Notes: generated from the sequence alone by a model not told the origin. Positions 15,634 through 24,157 are shown, counted from the stretch's first letter. The stretch: 38,495 nucleotides of DNA from Pseudomonadota bacterium (GCA_023426545.1 JAFAAN010000101.1:1-38495); one strand, 5' to 3'. A program made the numbers and translations.

Positions 15634-17376
15634 CTATCTCAGCGGGTGCCGTCCCAGCGCCTGGGCGAAGGCGTCACTCCGCTCCCCCGCCACGCACACC
15701 GGCAGGCCCTCCAGCATGCCGCAGCGCGCGCCCGCGCGGAGGAAGTCGCCCACCTGCTGACGTACCACGACATACACCGTGTCCGCGTCCAGGCCGCCCG
15801 GGCGCATGGTGGCGTTGCAGTCCTCCGCAATCGACGGCGGCGTCCGGGTGACATAGCCGCTGTTGAAGGTGAGCCCCAGCCGGTAGGCCATGTACCCCGC
15901 GGCGTTGACCAGCGGCTCGTTGTAGGGGCAGACCCACTGCACCTGTGGCGGGAAGAGGGCCAGGTGCTGGTAGTGGCCCTTCAGCTCCGCCCACTCCGGG
16001 GCCTGGAGCCGCCGGAAGCCGTCGGGCCGGCGGCGCAGCTCGCTCTTGTCCTGGCGTACGTCATACGCCTGCACCGCGACCACCAGCGTGAGCACCGCCG
16101 TGCCCACCCACGCCCGCTCGCGCCACTGCCGCAGCCACAGCAGGAGGGCGCCGCCCATCACCGCGTAGCACAGCGGCCAGATGAAGCGGCCGGAGGCGCG
16201 GAACGCGGACGTCAGCCGGGAGAAGGGCTCGTACACCGCGCCCAGGTCCATCACCAGCCGGCCCGTCCACGTCACACGGGAGGACAGCGCATAGAGGGCC
16301 AGCAGCAGCACCGCCACCGCGAAGGGGACTCCCCGCCGCCAGGGCAGGCCCTTCAGCGCGCGGAAGCGGAGCGCCCCGCCCACGCCGGCGAGCACCACCA
16401 ACAGCAGCGCCCCCGCGCCCAGGTAGCCGAAGCCCTCGCCCTGGCGCCGCGCCACCGGGAGGGAGGGCAGCAGGCGCGACCAGTCCACGGGGTTGAACAG
16501 CGTGCTCAGGTCCGCGGAGAACTGGCCGAAGCCCTCCGCGCCCAGGTTGCTGCCGACGAAGTAGCCGAAGAGGGCGAAGACGAGCACGTCCAGCAGGACG
16601 ATGCCCGCCGCGGCCAGCGCGGCGCGTCCCCAGCCGATGACGCGGCCCAGGGCCAGCCGCACGGCCAGCGCGATGGCCAGCGGCGCGAGCATGGCCACGA
16701 GGTACGGATGCGTGCCCGAGGCCAGGGCGTTCAACGCCGCGGCCAGCACGAGGCTCCGCTTCGCCGCGCGCGCGTCCGGCGTGTCGCGCAGGTGGAGCCA
16801 CATCATGGCCACCAGCAGCCAGTGCGCGCACAGCGTCAGGTGTCCCAGGCGCGCCGCCATGGGCGGCGCCAGCGCCAGCAGCAGGCCCCCCAGCAGTTGG
16901 TGCGTGGGCCGGGACGACACCACCGACACCAGCTTCGCGCCGAACCAGCCCATCAGCGCGAAGCACAGCGCCAGCCACAGGCCGTGGTACTGGAAGTCCG
17001 CGGGCAGCAGCGCATTGAAGGGCTTGAACAGCGCCGCCAGCAGGGGATTGCCGTCCGTGAGCGCCACGGAGGTGCCGTAGGGGTAGAGCTGGTTGGGGGC
17101 GCTCGTGAGTGGCAGGCTCCACGGAGCGTTCCGGTAGAACAGCCAGCCGAAGGTGGAGCACGCCCAGTCCTCGCGCATCAGCCAGTCGAGGCGGGTGGGT
17201 GGAATCACCTTGGCGCCGCCGAGCCAGAGGAACCAGGCCAGCCCGCCCAGCGCGGCGCCCCAGGGCGCCCACCCGCGAGAGGGAGAAGGCGCGGTCGCGG
17301 TGGTGGGGGCAGGGGGGGCCGGGGCAAGCGCCGGTGATGCGGCTTCCCTCGATACCGGTGGACTCGGGGTCGTCAT
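15634..17376 (-). CDS. Polytopic membrane protein, DUF6311-like (GT-C-type architecture)
   Basis: About 580 residues from ATG 17376; a GTG at 17400 would add eight. After a Pro/Ala/Thr-rich N-terminus there are about ten hydrophobic helices to ~residue 440, for example near LGGLAWFLWLGG, LLGGLLLALAPPMAARLGHL and AIALAVRLALG. A soluble C-terminal domain of ~140 residues follows. The first loop holds DW and QLYPYGTSVALTDGNPLLA, as in membrane glycosyltransferase-like proteins of the DUF6311 group. It probably acts on lipid-linked sugars in the inner membrane (inference). It lies downstream of the lipoprotein operon on the same strand after an 84-bp gap, and its stop is 60 bp from the cNMP-binding gene. 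Confidence 0.72.
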   Translation of the reverse strand: MTTPSPPVSREAASPALAPAPPAPTTATAPSPSRGWAPWGAALGGLAWFLWLGGAKVIPPTRLDWLMREDWACSTFGWLFYRNAPWSLPLTSAPNQLYPYGTSVALTDGNPLLAALFKPFNALLPADFQYHGLWLALCFALMGWFGAKLVSVVSSRPTHQLLGGLLLALAPPMAARLGHLTLCAHWLLVAMMWLHLRDTPDARAAKRSLVLAAALNALASGTHPYLVAMLAPLAIALAVRLALGRVIGWGRAALAAAGIVLLDVLVFALFGYFVGSNLGAEGFGQFSADLSTLFNPVDWSRLLPSLPVARRQGEGFGYLGAGALLLVVLAGVGGALRFRALKGLPWRRGVPFAVAVLLLALYALSSRVTWTGRLVMDLGAVYEPFSRLTSAFRASGRFIWPLCYAVMGGALLLWLRQWRERAWVGTAVLTLVVAVQAYDVRQDKSELRRRPDGFRRLQAPEWAELKGHYQHLALFPPQVQWVCPYNEPLVNAAGYMAYRLGLTFNSGYVTRTPPSIAEDCNATMRPGGLDADTVYVVVRQQVGDFLRAGARCGMLEGLPVCVAGERSDAFAQALGRHPLR

Positions 17377-17460
17377 GGCGGCCTTGGCGGGTGCCGGCAC
17401 TGTAGGGCCGCGCCTCCCGCACGGGCAAGCACCGTCCCAGCGGGCCCGCCTCCCGGTGGC

Positions 17461-19347
17461 CTAGGGCTGGCACGGGGCGCTGCTGTCGTTCCCCTCGATG
17501 AAGCGCTCCCCTGGCGGCCCGGCATAGACGCTGTCGGCGAGCATCGTGGCCCAGCAGGAGGGGAGCTGGACGTTGCCCGTGACGAAGAACGAATCTCGCA
17601 CGTGCTCCAGCGCGTCCAGGTGCAGCCGCGTGAGCGCTGGATTGTTCCGAACCTCCAGGGCGCCCACGGTGTGGAGGGCGCTCAGGGTGCCCAGGTCCGT
17701 CAGCGCGCCGTTGTCCGTGACGTGCAGGCCGCGCATCCACGTCACCTGGCTGAAGCCGGACACGTCTGTCAGCCGCGCGCTGCGGGTGATGAACAGGGCG
17801 CCGCCCATGCTCTGGAGACGGGGGAGGTCCGTCACGCCTAGCAGGTGGGGATTCTCCTCGAGGGTGATGTCGCCCTGCACGCGCGTCAGCGACGGCAGCG
17901 GGCCCACGCGCTCCAGCAGGGGATTGCCGACGACGGCAAGGCTCCCTATCTGCGCGAGCTTCTCGAAGTGGACGTCCAGGAGTTTGTCGTTGTTCACCAC
18001 CCGGAGAGGACCGGCGACGGCGGTGAGACGTCCTGGCCCGTCGAGGTGCGCCATCGCTTTGTTGTTTGAGACGTCGAGGGTGCCGCCGATGGTGGTCAGC
18101 TGCTCCAGTCCTTCCAGGGATTGGAGCGCGGCGTTGGCCGAGATGTCTACCGACCCTCTCACCGTGGCGAGCCGTGACAGGGGCAGCTTCTCCAGCGCGG
18201 GGTTCAGGTGGACTGTGACAGAGCCCGCCAGCTCCTGGAGATGTGGAAAGGCCCCAGGGCTCCATCGGACGCCCGTGTCCCATAGGACGAACTCGGAGAT
18301 GGGCGCCACCGCGGCCAGGCCGTCCAGGGACGACAGCTTGGGAAGCGAGACGAGCGACAGGGCGTGGACGTGGACCTGGGGGAAGTCCTCCGGTGTCTGA
18401 GGGCCGATGAGCAGCGCGTCGAGCTGTGCGTTGTGGCTGACGTATAGCTCCGAACCCAAGTACCGGAGGCCCGCCAGCTCCACCCGTGTCAGCGACGGGT
18501 TGTCTTGGATTTGCAGCAGGCCCTCCACCGACACGAGCCCCGGCAGTACGACCTCGGTGACCCGGGTGTACAGGATGGAGAGTCCACCTCGGATGCTGGA
18601 GATGGCGTGCAGCGCCTCCAGGTCGGCCGCGTCCTCCACCACATACGTCCCTTCATGGGTGACCGATGGCTGGCACACGTAGGTGGCGGCGCGGACCTCG
18701 GCGTCGTCGAGCGCCGCGTTCCGGTTCTCGTCCACGCCGGCCTCCACGACCGTGCCCCCGGTCGGGCAGTTCGGGCCCGCGGGCTCCGGCCGCTGCCGGA
18801 GCAGCGTCACCTCGGCGTTGGCGCAGAGGGAGATGGTGGCGCGGCGCTCGTTCGCGTCGAGCACACCGTTCCCATTGAGGTCCACGCCGGCCTCCACGAG
18901 CGCGTTGTCATACGAGCAGACGGAGGGCTGGGCCCGCACGGAGCGGACACGGGCGACGACAGGCACGGGCTCCACGCAGCCCTGGACCTCTCGGGTCACC
19001 TCTTCGTCCGAGAGGACGCCGTCCCCATCCAGGTCTGTCCCCGCCCGTGTGAGCTGGCCCCCCAGGGGGCACTGAGCGCCGGGGGCGATGGGCCACGTGC
19101 GTACCAGCACGCCGGGTGTCCGGGTGGCGCAGACGTACTCCGTCTGCGTCACCTCTTCGTCATCGAGCACGCCGTTGGCGTTCAGGTCCAGTCCTGAGCG
19201 CAGGGCCTTGCCGCCCTGTTCACAGTTCGGGCCCGGGGGCTCGGTGGCCACCCGCGTGCGCGCCTCATGCTGCGGAACGAGGCGGCGCAGGTCGATGCCG
19301 TCACACGCGGCGGTCAGGACCAGTGGCAGCAACCACATCCATCGCAT
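17461..19347 (-). CDS. Lipoprotein with four EF-hand-like DUF7151 repeats and leucine-rich repeats (first paralog)
   Basis: 628 residues. The lipobox is LTAAC with Cys15. Residues ~40-228 contain four Cys-bounded units (C-x-x-GG-x-x-x-x-x-G-x-DLN-x-NGVLD-x-EV type) whose loops begin at Asp54, Asp105, Asp156 and Asp206. Spacing D-x-N-x-[DN]-G is that of calcium-binding EF-hand or dockerin loops, and the fourth (DENRNAALDDAE) is degenerate. Residues ~235-600 are irregular leucine-rich repeats of the L-domain type (V-x-x-NP-x-L-x-x-L). It ends with a Cys-containing cap (QLPSCWATML...GNDSSAPC). It is likely surface-exposed on the outer membrane. It is paralogous to the next gene upstream, from which it is separated by 21 bp, and is last in the sigma-factor operon. 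Confidence 0.85.
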   Translation of the reverse strand: MRWMWLLPLVLTAACDGIDLRRLVPQHEARTRVATEPPGPNCEQGGKALRSGLDLNANGVLDDEEVTQTEYVCATRTPGVLVRTWPIAPGAQCPLGGQLTRAGTDLDGDGVLSDEEVTREVQGCVEPVPVVARVRSVRAQPSVCSYDNALVEAGVDLNGNGVLDANERRATISLCANAEVTLLRQRPEPAGPNCPTGGTVVEAGVDENRNAALDDAEVRAATYVCQPSVTHEGTYVVEDAADLEALHAISSIRGGLSILYTRVTEVVLPGLVSVEGLLQIQDNPSLTRVELAGLRYLGSELYVSHNAQLDALLIGPQTPEDFPQVHVHALSLVSLPKLSSLDGLAAVAPISEFVLWDTGVRWSPGAFPHLQELAGSVTVHLNPALEKLPLSRLATVRGSVDISANAALQSLEGLEQLTTIGGTLDVSNNKAMAHLDGPGRLTAVAGPLRVVNNDKLLDVHFEKLAQIGSLAVVGNPLLERVGPLPSLTRVQGDITLEENPHLLGVTDLPRLQSMGGALFITRSARLTDVSGFSQVTWMRGLHVTDNGALTDLGTLSALHTVGALEVRNNPALTRLHLDALEHVRDSFFVTGNVQLPSCWATMLADSVYAGPPGERFIEGNDSSAPCQP

Positions 19348-19368
19348 CGGAATGGGCCTTTCAGAGCG

Positions 19369-20853
19369 TCACTCGCCACAGGTGACGGCGTCATCGTTGC
19401 CGCGGATGACCAGGTGCCCGGGCTCGCCGGTATACACGGCGCCCGCCAGCGCCGTCGCGAGACACGAGGGCAGCTGGGCATTGTCCGTGACGTCGAAGGA
19501 CTGGTCGACCTGGCGCAGCCCGCGCAGGTCGAGCCGCGTGAGGCTCGCGTTGTCCACCACGCGCAGGGACTGGAGCGTGCTCAGCGCGCCCAGGCCCGCC
19601 AGGTCCGTCAGGGCGGGGTTGCCCTGGATGAAGACGTCCCTGGCGTGGAGGAGATTCGAGAAGGGGAGGGCCGTGAGCGCCTTGTTCCCAGTCACCTCCA
19701 GCGCGCCCATGAGGAAGTCGATGCTGGCGAGCGGCCCGTCCTCGTCGAGCTCGAACTCCAGCGCGTCATTGTCCATCAGCAGCACGCTGAGCCGGGGGGA
19801 TACCATTTGGAGTCCCCGCAGGCTTGGGAGCAAGGGATTGTTCCTCAGGATGAGGCTGCGACCCACGAGCAGCTGTTGGGCATTGGCGCTGCCGGTTGCC
19901 AGCTTCCTCAAGGCCACGTTGCCAGAGATGTCGAGGTCGTGCCCCACGAAGCGCAGACCCGGAAGGTCTACAAGGTTGAGCAGCGAGTTGCTCTCAATCC
20001 GCAGCGTCTGGTCCACCACGGCGAGGCCGGGCAGGCGCAGCTCCGTCAGCGCCGCGTCCACGACCAGGAGGGAGCCCTGGATGCGGGAGATGCGCTGGAG
20101 CGCCGCGACGTCCGCGGACGTCCGCACGGTGTAGAGGCCGTAGAGGGTGTGCAGGGGCTCGCAGACGAAGGTGGTCACGAGGAGCTCCTCCTCCTCGAGG
20201 ACGCCGTCTCCGTTCATGTCCGCGCCCGCCTGGACTCGCGTGCCTCCCTCCGGGCAGGTCGCGCTCTCGGGCTCGCGGACGTACGTCACCACGAGCTGCG
20301 CCGGGTTCACACAGACGGGCTGTTGGGCTCGGACCTCGTCGTTGTCGAGCACGCCGTTCCCATTCGAGTCGAGCCCCGCTTCCAACAATGTGTAGTCCCA
20401 TCGGCATCCCAACGGTGCCGTGGGGATGTGCAGCGGGCGGTTCGTGGTGCGGTGGACCACGGGAATCGAGCTGCGCTCCGTGCAGCCGTACACCTCGCGG
20501 GTGATTTCGTCGTCCTCCAGGACCTCGTTGCCATTCAGGTCCTGGCCCGCGCGCGAGAGGTGGCCGCCGAGGGGACAATGCTCCCCTGGGGGCAGGGCTT
20601 GGAGGTGGACGAGCACGCCAGGGGTGGCCGTGGCGCAGGCGTACGTGGTGGCGGTGACCTCGTCGCCGTCGAGCACGCCGTCGCCGTTCAGGTCCAGACC
20701 CGTGTGCACGGCGTGGCCGCCATGGGCACAGTGGGGCCCCACCGGCTCGGGCTCGAGCCAGGTGAGGGGCGGGTGCTGTTTGACGAGCCTATCCAGCTCG
20801 ATGTCGCCACAGCCCGTGGCGAGGACGAGCACCACCATCCACATGCGTCTCAT
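19369..20853 (-). CDS. Lipoprotein with four EF-hand-like DUF7151 repeats and leucine-rich repeats (second paralog)
   Basis: 494 residues from ATG 20853; the frame stays open far upstream but only as a shadow of the caspase gene. The lipobox is LATGC with Cys15. Four EF-hand-like loops begin at Asp54, Asp105, Asp162 and Asp212 (DLNGDGVLDGDE is the best). An LRR domain (~235-460) and the same C-terminal cap as its neighbour follow (LPSCLATALAG...GNDDAVTC). It is 134 residues shorter than the downstream paralog, mainly in the LRR part. It starts 11 bp after the caspase stop, which fits co-transcription. A calcium-stabilised surface binding protein is inferred. Confidence 0.85.
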   Translation of the reverse strand: MRRMWMVVLVLATGCGDIELDRLVKQHPPLTWLEPEPVGPHCAHGGHAVHTGLDLNGDGVLDGDEVTATTYACATATPGVLVHLQALPPGEHCPLGGHLSRAGQDLNGNEVLEDDEITREVYGCTERSSIPVVHRTTNRPLHIPTAPLGCRWDYTLLEAGLDSNGNGVLDNDEVRAQQPVCVNPAQLVVTYVREPESATCPEGGTRVQAGADMNGDGVLEEEELLVTTFVCEPLHTLYGLYTVRTSADVAALQRISRIQGSLLVVDAALTELRLPGLAVVDQTLRIESNSLLNLVDLPGLRFVGHDLDISGNVALRKLATGSANAQQLLVGRSLILRNNPLLPSLRGLQMVSPRLSVLLMDNDALEFELDEDGPLASIDFLMGALEVTGNKALTALPFSNLLHARDVFIQGNPALTDLAGLGALSTLQSLRVVDNASLTRLDLRGLRQVDQSFDVTDNAQLPSCLATALAGAVYTGEPGHLVIRGNDDAVTCGE

Positions 20854-20864
20854 GAGCGAGTCCC

Positions 20865-22592
20865 TCAGCGTCGCAGCGCCAGCTCGAAGCCAAAGGCGCG
20901 GTCCCAATGGTCGCGGCCATCGAGGGTGACGCGGTCGTAGGTGAGCGTGGCGGCCAGCCGCAGCCGCAGGCCCGCGAGCGTCCCCATCACCCCCGTGGCC
21001 GTGTAGGTGGACAGCACGGTGGGGTCGCCCATGCGCGTCGCGCCGCGGGTGACGCCCAAGAAGCCCCATCCCGCGCCCGCCTCCAGGAAGAGCGGCGCGC
21101 GCAGCCGCGCCGGAACCTGCGCCCCCACGAGCCCCAGCAGCGCGCCTCGGTGCGTGCGGATGCCGTCGGTGGCCAGAGGCGTCAGGCCATAGGTGGCGCG
21201 CGCGCCGTAGTAGAGCGAGGGCCACACCTCCCTCCGCCAGCTCACGGTGGGGCCGGTGGCCAGGGTGCCCAAGCCGAGCGGGGCCTGCTGTCCCGTCCAG
21301 CCCCAGTCCCAGCCCGATGCGGCCTCGGGCCGTCGCAGCCGGAGCTGGGGAAAGGCGCCGCCCACGCTCGGGGGGAACGCCTGGGACACGTCCACGGGTG
21401 CCAAGCCCGAGGCCGCCACGTAGCGCTCGTAGAAGTCCTTGTCGAGTGGCACCGCGAACAGGCCCTTGCGCAGGGCCTCCTCGGCCGGGCCGCGCTCCTG
21501 CAACTCCCGGTCGTCCAGGGACAGCACGCCGGTGGACAGCTCCGCGAGGGTGACGCGGGCCTCCTGGGTGGGCGTGCGAATCCAGTACACGTCGCGCTCG
21601 GGCAGGCGCAGCAGCACATATTGCTCCTCGGAGCGCCGCACGTCCGCGAGCCTCCGGCCGTCGGCGTCCTCGATGGAGATGCGCGAGTGTTCGAGCCCGG
21701 CGGGCAGCGGCAGGCTGGGGCCCTTCGGCGCGGGGCCCACCAGCGGACGCCGGGGCTCGCGGGTGGGCGCGAAGGCATGGAGCACCAGCTGCGCGGGCAG
21801 GCCCTTCACGCCCTGGAGCGACGCGGTGACGAAGGCGCCCAGCTCGCTGTACTCCACCTTGCCGTCGCCGTTGATGTCGGCCGCGCCCATGAGGCCGGAG
21901 CGGGCCACGTGGCTGAAGACGCCGGCGCGGATGCGGGACCACTCGTGCGTCTCGCCGTCGTCGCTCTCCGCGAACACGGCGCCCACGGTGGGGCGCGTGG
22001 CGAGCTGCTCGCGGGCGAGCATGCTGCGCAGCTCGGCCAGCACCGCCGCGTCCGTCTGGCCGCCGCGGCTGCCCACGACCCCCGAGGCGCGGCACGCGTC
22101 CACGATGACATGGACGTAGTCCGCGCCGAGCGGGTCCACCACGTCCGCGTAGAGACTGGCTTTGTCCAGACGTCCGCCCGCGAGCGTGAAGTACGCGCGC
22201 CCGGCCTCATCCGTGTTGCCGTGGCCCACATAGACGAGGAGCACGTCCGTCTGTCGTCCCTGCTCCTGGTCCACGAGGTTGGCCGCGCGCAGCCGCGCCA
22301 CCTCGCGCTTCACCTCGTCGAGCGTGGGGGGCCGGGCGCCGGCGAGCACGGGCCGGGCCGTGGTGAGGGTCGCCTCGTCGGGGGCCACCAGCAGCGTCGT
22401 CTCCACGCCCATGCGTTGCAGCGTCTCCGCCCACAGGACGCCGTCATCGTCGGCGAAGCGCAAGGACGGGAGTGATGGGTCGTCGCTCCCGTTGTGGGCG
22501 ATGACGAGGGCGCGGCGGACCACGGTTTCGGCCGAGGCACCTCGGGCCAGCAGCAGCGCCGCGGCTCCGAGGAGCGCTCCCAGCGTTTTCAT
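20865..22592 (-). CDS. Exported caspase-like (peptidase C14) protein with EF-hand loop
   Basis: 575 residues with a signal peptide (cleavage after ARGASA, residue ~21). The caspase fold begins at VVRRALVIAHNGSDD. The catalytic dyad is intact: His124 in VYVGHGN and Cys167 in VIVDACRAS. At 239-250 there is a textbook EF-hand loop, DINGDGKVEYSE, with Asp/Asn/Asp at 1, 3 and 5 and Glu at 12. The C-terminal ~200 residues (from ~QLRLRRPEA) are rich in aromatic and alternating hydrophobic residues, like a small outer-membrane beta-barrel, but this is less sure. Its ATG overlaps the anti-sigma stop (ATGA). Prokaryotic caspases cut after basic or acidic residues in cell-death or signalling systems; an exported, possibly calcium-activated form is inferred here. 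Confidence 0.86.
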   Translation of the reverse strand: MKTLGALLGAAALLLARGASAETVVRRALVIAHNGSDDPSLPSLRFADDDGVLWAETLQRMGVETTLLVAPDEATLTTARPVLAGARPPTLDEVKREVARLRAANLVDQEQGRQTDVLLVYVGHGNTDEAGRAYFTLAGGRLDKASLYADVVDPLGADYVHVIVDACRASGVVGSRGGQTDAAVLAELRSMLAREQLATRPTVGAVFAESDDGETHEWSRIRAGVFSHVARSGLMGAADINGDGKVEYSELGAFVTASLQGVKGLPAQLVLHAFAPTREPRRPLVGPAPKGPSLPLPAGLEHSRISIEDADGRRLADVRRSEEQYVLLRLPERDVYWIRTPTQEARVTLAELSTGVLSLDDRELQERGPAEEALRKGLFAVPLDKDFYERYVAASGLAPVDVSQAFPPSVGGAFPQLRLRRPEAASGWDWGWTGQQAPLGLGTLATGPTVSWRREVWPSLYYGARATYGLTPLATDGIRTHRGALLGLVGAQVPARLRAPLFLEAGAGWGFLGVTRGATRMGDPTVLSTYTATGVMGTLAGLRLRLAATLTYDRVTLDGRDHWDRAFGFELALRR

Positions 22593-23347
22593 CGCCCTTC
22601 CTCTACCCTCACTGACTGCCTGAGCACCACCGTGCCTTCGGCCTGTTCACCGCGCAGGGTCGCCATGGACTCGGACGGGCTGCGCGCGAAGACGGCAATG
22701 ACTTCCACGACGCCCGCAATCTCTGGCATGGGGACCGTCAGCTCGAGGGGGGCTTCGTTGCCCGGGCCGCCCGATAGGGCGAAGGGACCGGCCGTCACCT
22801 CCGCGCTCTTGACGCCGCGGACCTGGACCGCGACGTGGGTGAAGGGAGGTTGGCCGCCAGCGGCGAAGGCCAGCATGGCGCCGGCGCGGCAGGCATCGCC
22901 CGCGTGCAGCTCGCGCAGGGGCTGGCCGGGCGTGGCGCAGAAGATTCGCAGTGCGGCGCCAGGGGACGGCGTGCCGTCACCCCGCGAGACGAACTCGCCG
23001 GGGACGTGGGTGGTGGTGGGGATGAGCACCACCGCGAGGAGGACGGCAGCCAGGGCGCCTCCGAGCAGGGCGAGGGAGGACCAGCGCGAGGGGGCCTGCT
23101 CCGGGGCCGCCGCGGCCAGGGCGGCCTCCAGGCCCGCTTGTGAAAGGGCTTGCAGCTCCATGGAGGACGGCGTGTCGAGCTGACCATGTTCGAGGCCGCG
23201 GTGGGCCTGGGCCCAGCGCTCATAGCGCGCGCCACAGCGCTGGCAGCGGTGGGCGTGGCGCAGCAGGCGGGTGGCCTGTGGGGACGAGAGGTCCCCCAGC
23301 GACCACCGGGGCAGGCTGGCGTCGATATGTCTCTCGTACCACCTCAT
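22589..23347 (-). CDS. Zinc-finger membrane anti-sigma factor
   Basis: 252 residues from ATG 23347, which overlaps the sigma-factor stop by ATGA. The N-terminal zinc-finger motif H-x3-C-x2-C is at His31, Cys35 and Cys38 (HAHRCQRCGARYERW), typical of ZAS/zf-HC2 anti-sigma domains. One membrane helix lies at ~92-110. The periplasmic part (~115-252) is beta-rich with Cys in IFCATPG and in DACRAG, recalling DUF4384-like sensor domains. It should hold the co-encoded sigma factor inactive at the membrane. Because the caspase and lipoprotein genes share its operon, they are probable output genes of this sigma/anti-sigma switch. Confidence 0.87.
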   Translation of the reverse strand: MRWYERHIDASLPRWSLGDLSSPQATRLLRHAHRCQRCGARYERWAQAHRGLEHGQLDTPSSMELQALSQAGLEAALAAAAPEQAPSRWSSLALLGGALAAVLLAVVLIPTTTHVPGEFVSRGDGTPSPGAALRIFCATPGQPLRELHAGDACRAGAMLAFAAGGQPPFTHVAVQVRGVKSAEVTAGPFALSGGPGNEAPLELTVPMPEIAGVVEVIAVFARSPSESMATLRGEQAEGTVVLRQSVRVEEGR

Positions 23348-24090
23348 GAGGGCATGCTCCCGATTGCGCACAGGGCGAACGAGGCCAGGAGGACGCCCAG
23401 CTCCATCCGCCCGGGGGCGGACGACGTGTCCAGCCAGCCCGAGGACTGCAGATGCTCCGTGAACCGCGTCCGCAGCCGCCGCTCGCGCACCCGGACTTCG
23501 CCTCGGGTGAGCTGGAGTCTCTCCGCGGCGGACTCCTGCGAGAGTCCTTCCACGAAACGGAGCTGCGCCAGGGTGCGGCCTTCCTCCGTCAGCGTTTCGA
23601 GGAAGCGGCGGACCAGGTCGCGCACCTCCGAGCTCAACGCCTCTTCCTCCGGCGAGCGGCCCTCGGTGGGCAGGTGTGTCAGCTCCGGCGCGTCGTCCAG
23701 GGGGATGGCTTCGCGCGACACGCGCCCCGACGCGCGCATCAGGTCGATGGCCGTCGAGCGCGCCACCGAGAGAAGGAAGCCCAGGTAGGGGCGCACCCCG
23801 TCATAGGCCTGCCGCATGTTGGGCCGGAAGGCCCTGACGAACGTCTCCTGATGGGCGGCGTCCAAATCGAGCGCGGACAGTGCCACCGTCCGCATCCCCC
23901 CTTCCGAGCCCACCGCGAACCTTCGCGAGAGATAGCGGAGCACCTCTCGCGAATAGGTCCGGTACACCTGTGTGAGGACGGACGTCTCCCCCCGGCGGAA
24001 AGCCTCCAAGACGGCCCGGTCGTTCCCTGGCAGCACGGTTGCTCCGTCCCTTGCGAGCCGGCCCGAGCCCGATGCCCGGCCGTCCGTCAT
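23344..24090 (-). CDS. ECF-type RNA polymerase sigma factor with hydrophobic C-terminal tail
   Basis: 248 residues from ATG 24090; GTG 24036 is an alternative start with better GGAG spacing. Codons upstream of 24090 include TTA TTA, foreign to this genome, so an earlier start is unlikely. Region 2 is seen in YRTYSREVLRYLSRRF and DLDAAHQETFVRAF through YLGFLLSVARSTAIDLMRA; region 4 in LAQLRFVEGLSQESAAERL and TRGEVRVRERRLRTRF. The last ~18 residues (ELGVLLASFALCAIGSMPS) are hydrophobic, unusual for a sigma factor and suggestive of membrane association. It is first gene of the five-gene operon; autoregulation is likely but its promoter motif was not identified. Confidence 0.84.
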   Translation of the reverse strand: MTDGRASGSGRLARDGATVLPGNDRAVLEAFRRGETSVLTQVYRTYSREVLRYLSRRFAVGSEGGMRTVALSALDLDAAHQETFVRAFRPNMRQAYDGVRPYLGFLLSVARSTAIDLMRASGRVSREAIPLDDAPELTHLPTEGRSPEEEALSSEVRDLVRRFLETLTEEGRTLAQLRFVEGLSQESAAERLQLTRGEVRVRERRLRTRFTEHLQSSGWLDTSSAPGRMELGVLLASFALCAIGSMPS

Positions 24091-24105
24091 CCCTTCAAAA
24101 GGGAT
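24089..24105. promoter_or_regulatory. Perfect inverted repeat over the sigma-factor start
   Basis: ATCCCTT-CAA-AAGGGAT: 7-bp perfect arms around a 3-nt centre. On the minus strand the right arm contains AAGGG and the first bases of the ATG at 24090. It could be an operator, or an mRNA hairpin that hides the start; if translation starts at GTG 24036 it would lie in the leader. Confidence 0.4.
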
Positions 24106-24157
24106 ACGGAGTGAGGTCGCAAAATGGGTCGCGCCTAATAACGCCATCAGGCGCATT

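Noticed and set aside
16061..18283. 740-codon minus-strand ORF across the membrane protein and first lipoprotein
   Set aside because: Out of frame with both real genes; low-complexity Arg/Gly/Ala product with no domains.
20854..22095. In-frame upstream extension of the second lipoprotein to 908 residues
   Set aside because: The extension overlaps the caspase gene in another frame; a start with lipoprotein signal exists at 20853.
19267..22475. Two long plus-strand ORFs opposite the lipoprotein and caspase genes
   Set aside because: Shadows of genes with signal peptides, lipoboxes and catalytic motifs on the other strand.
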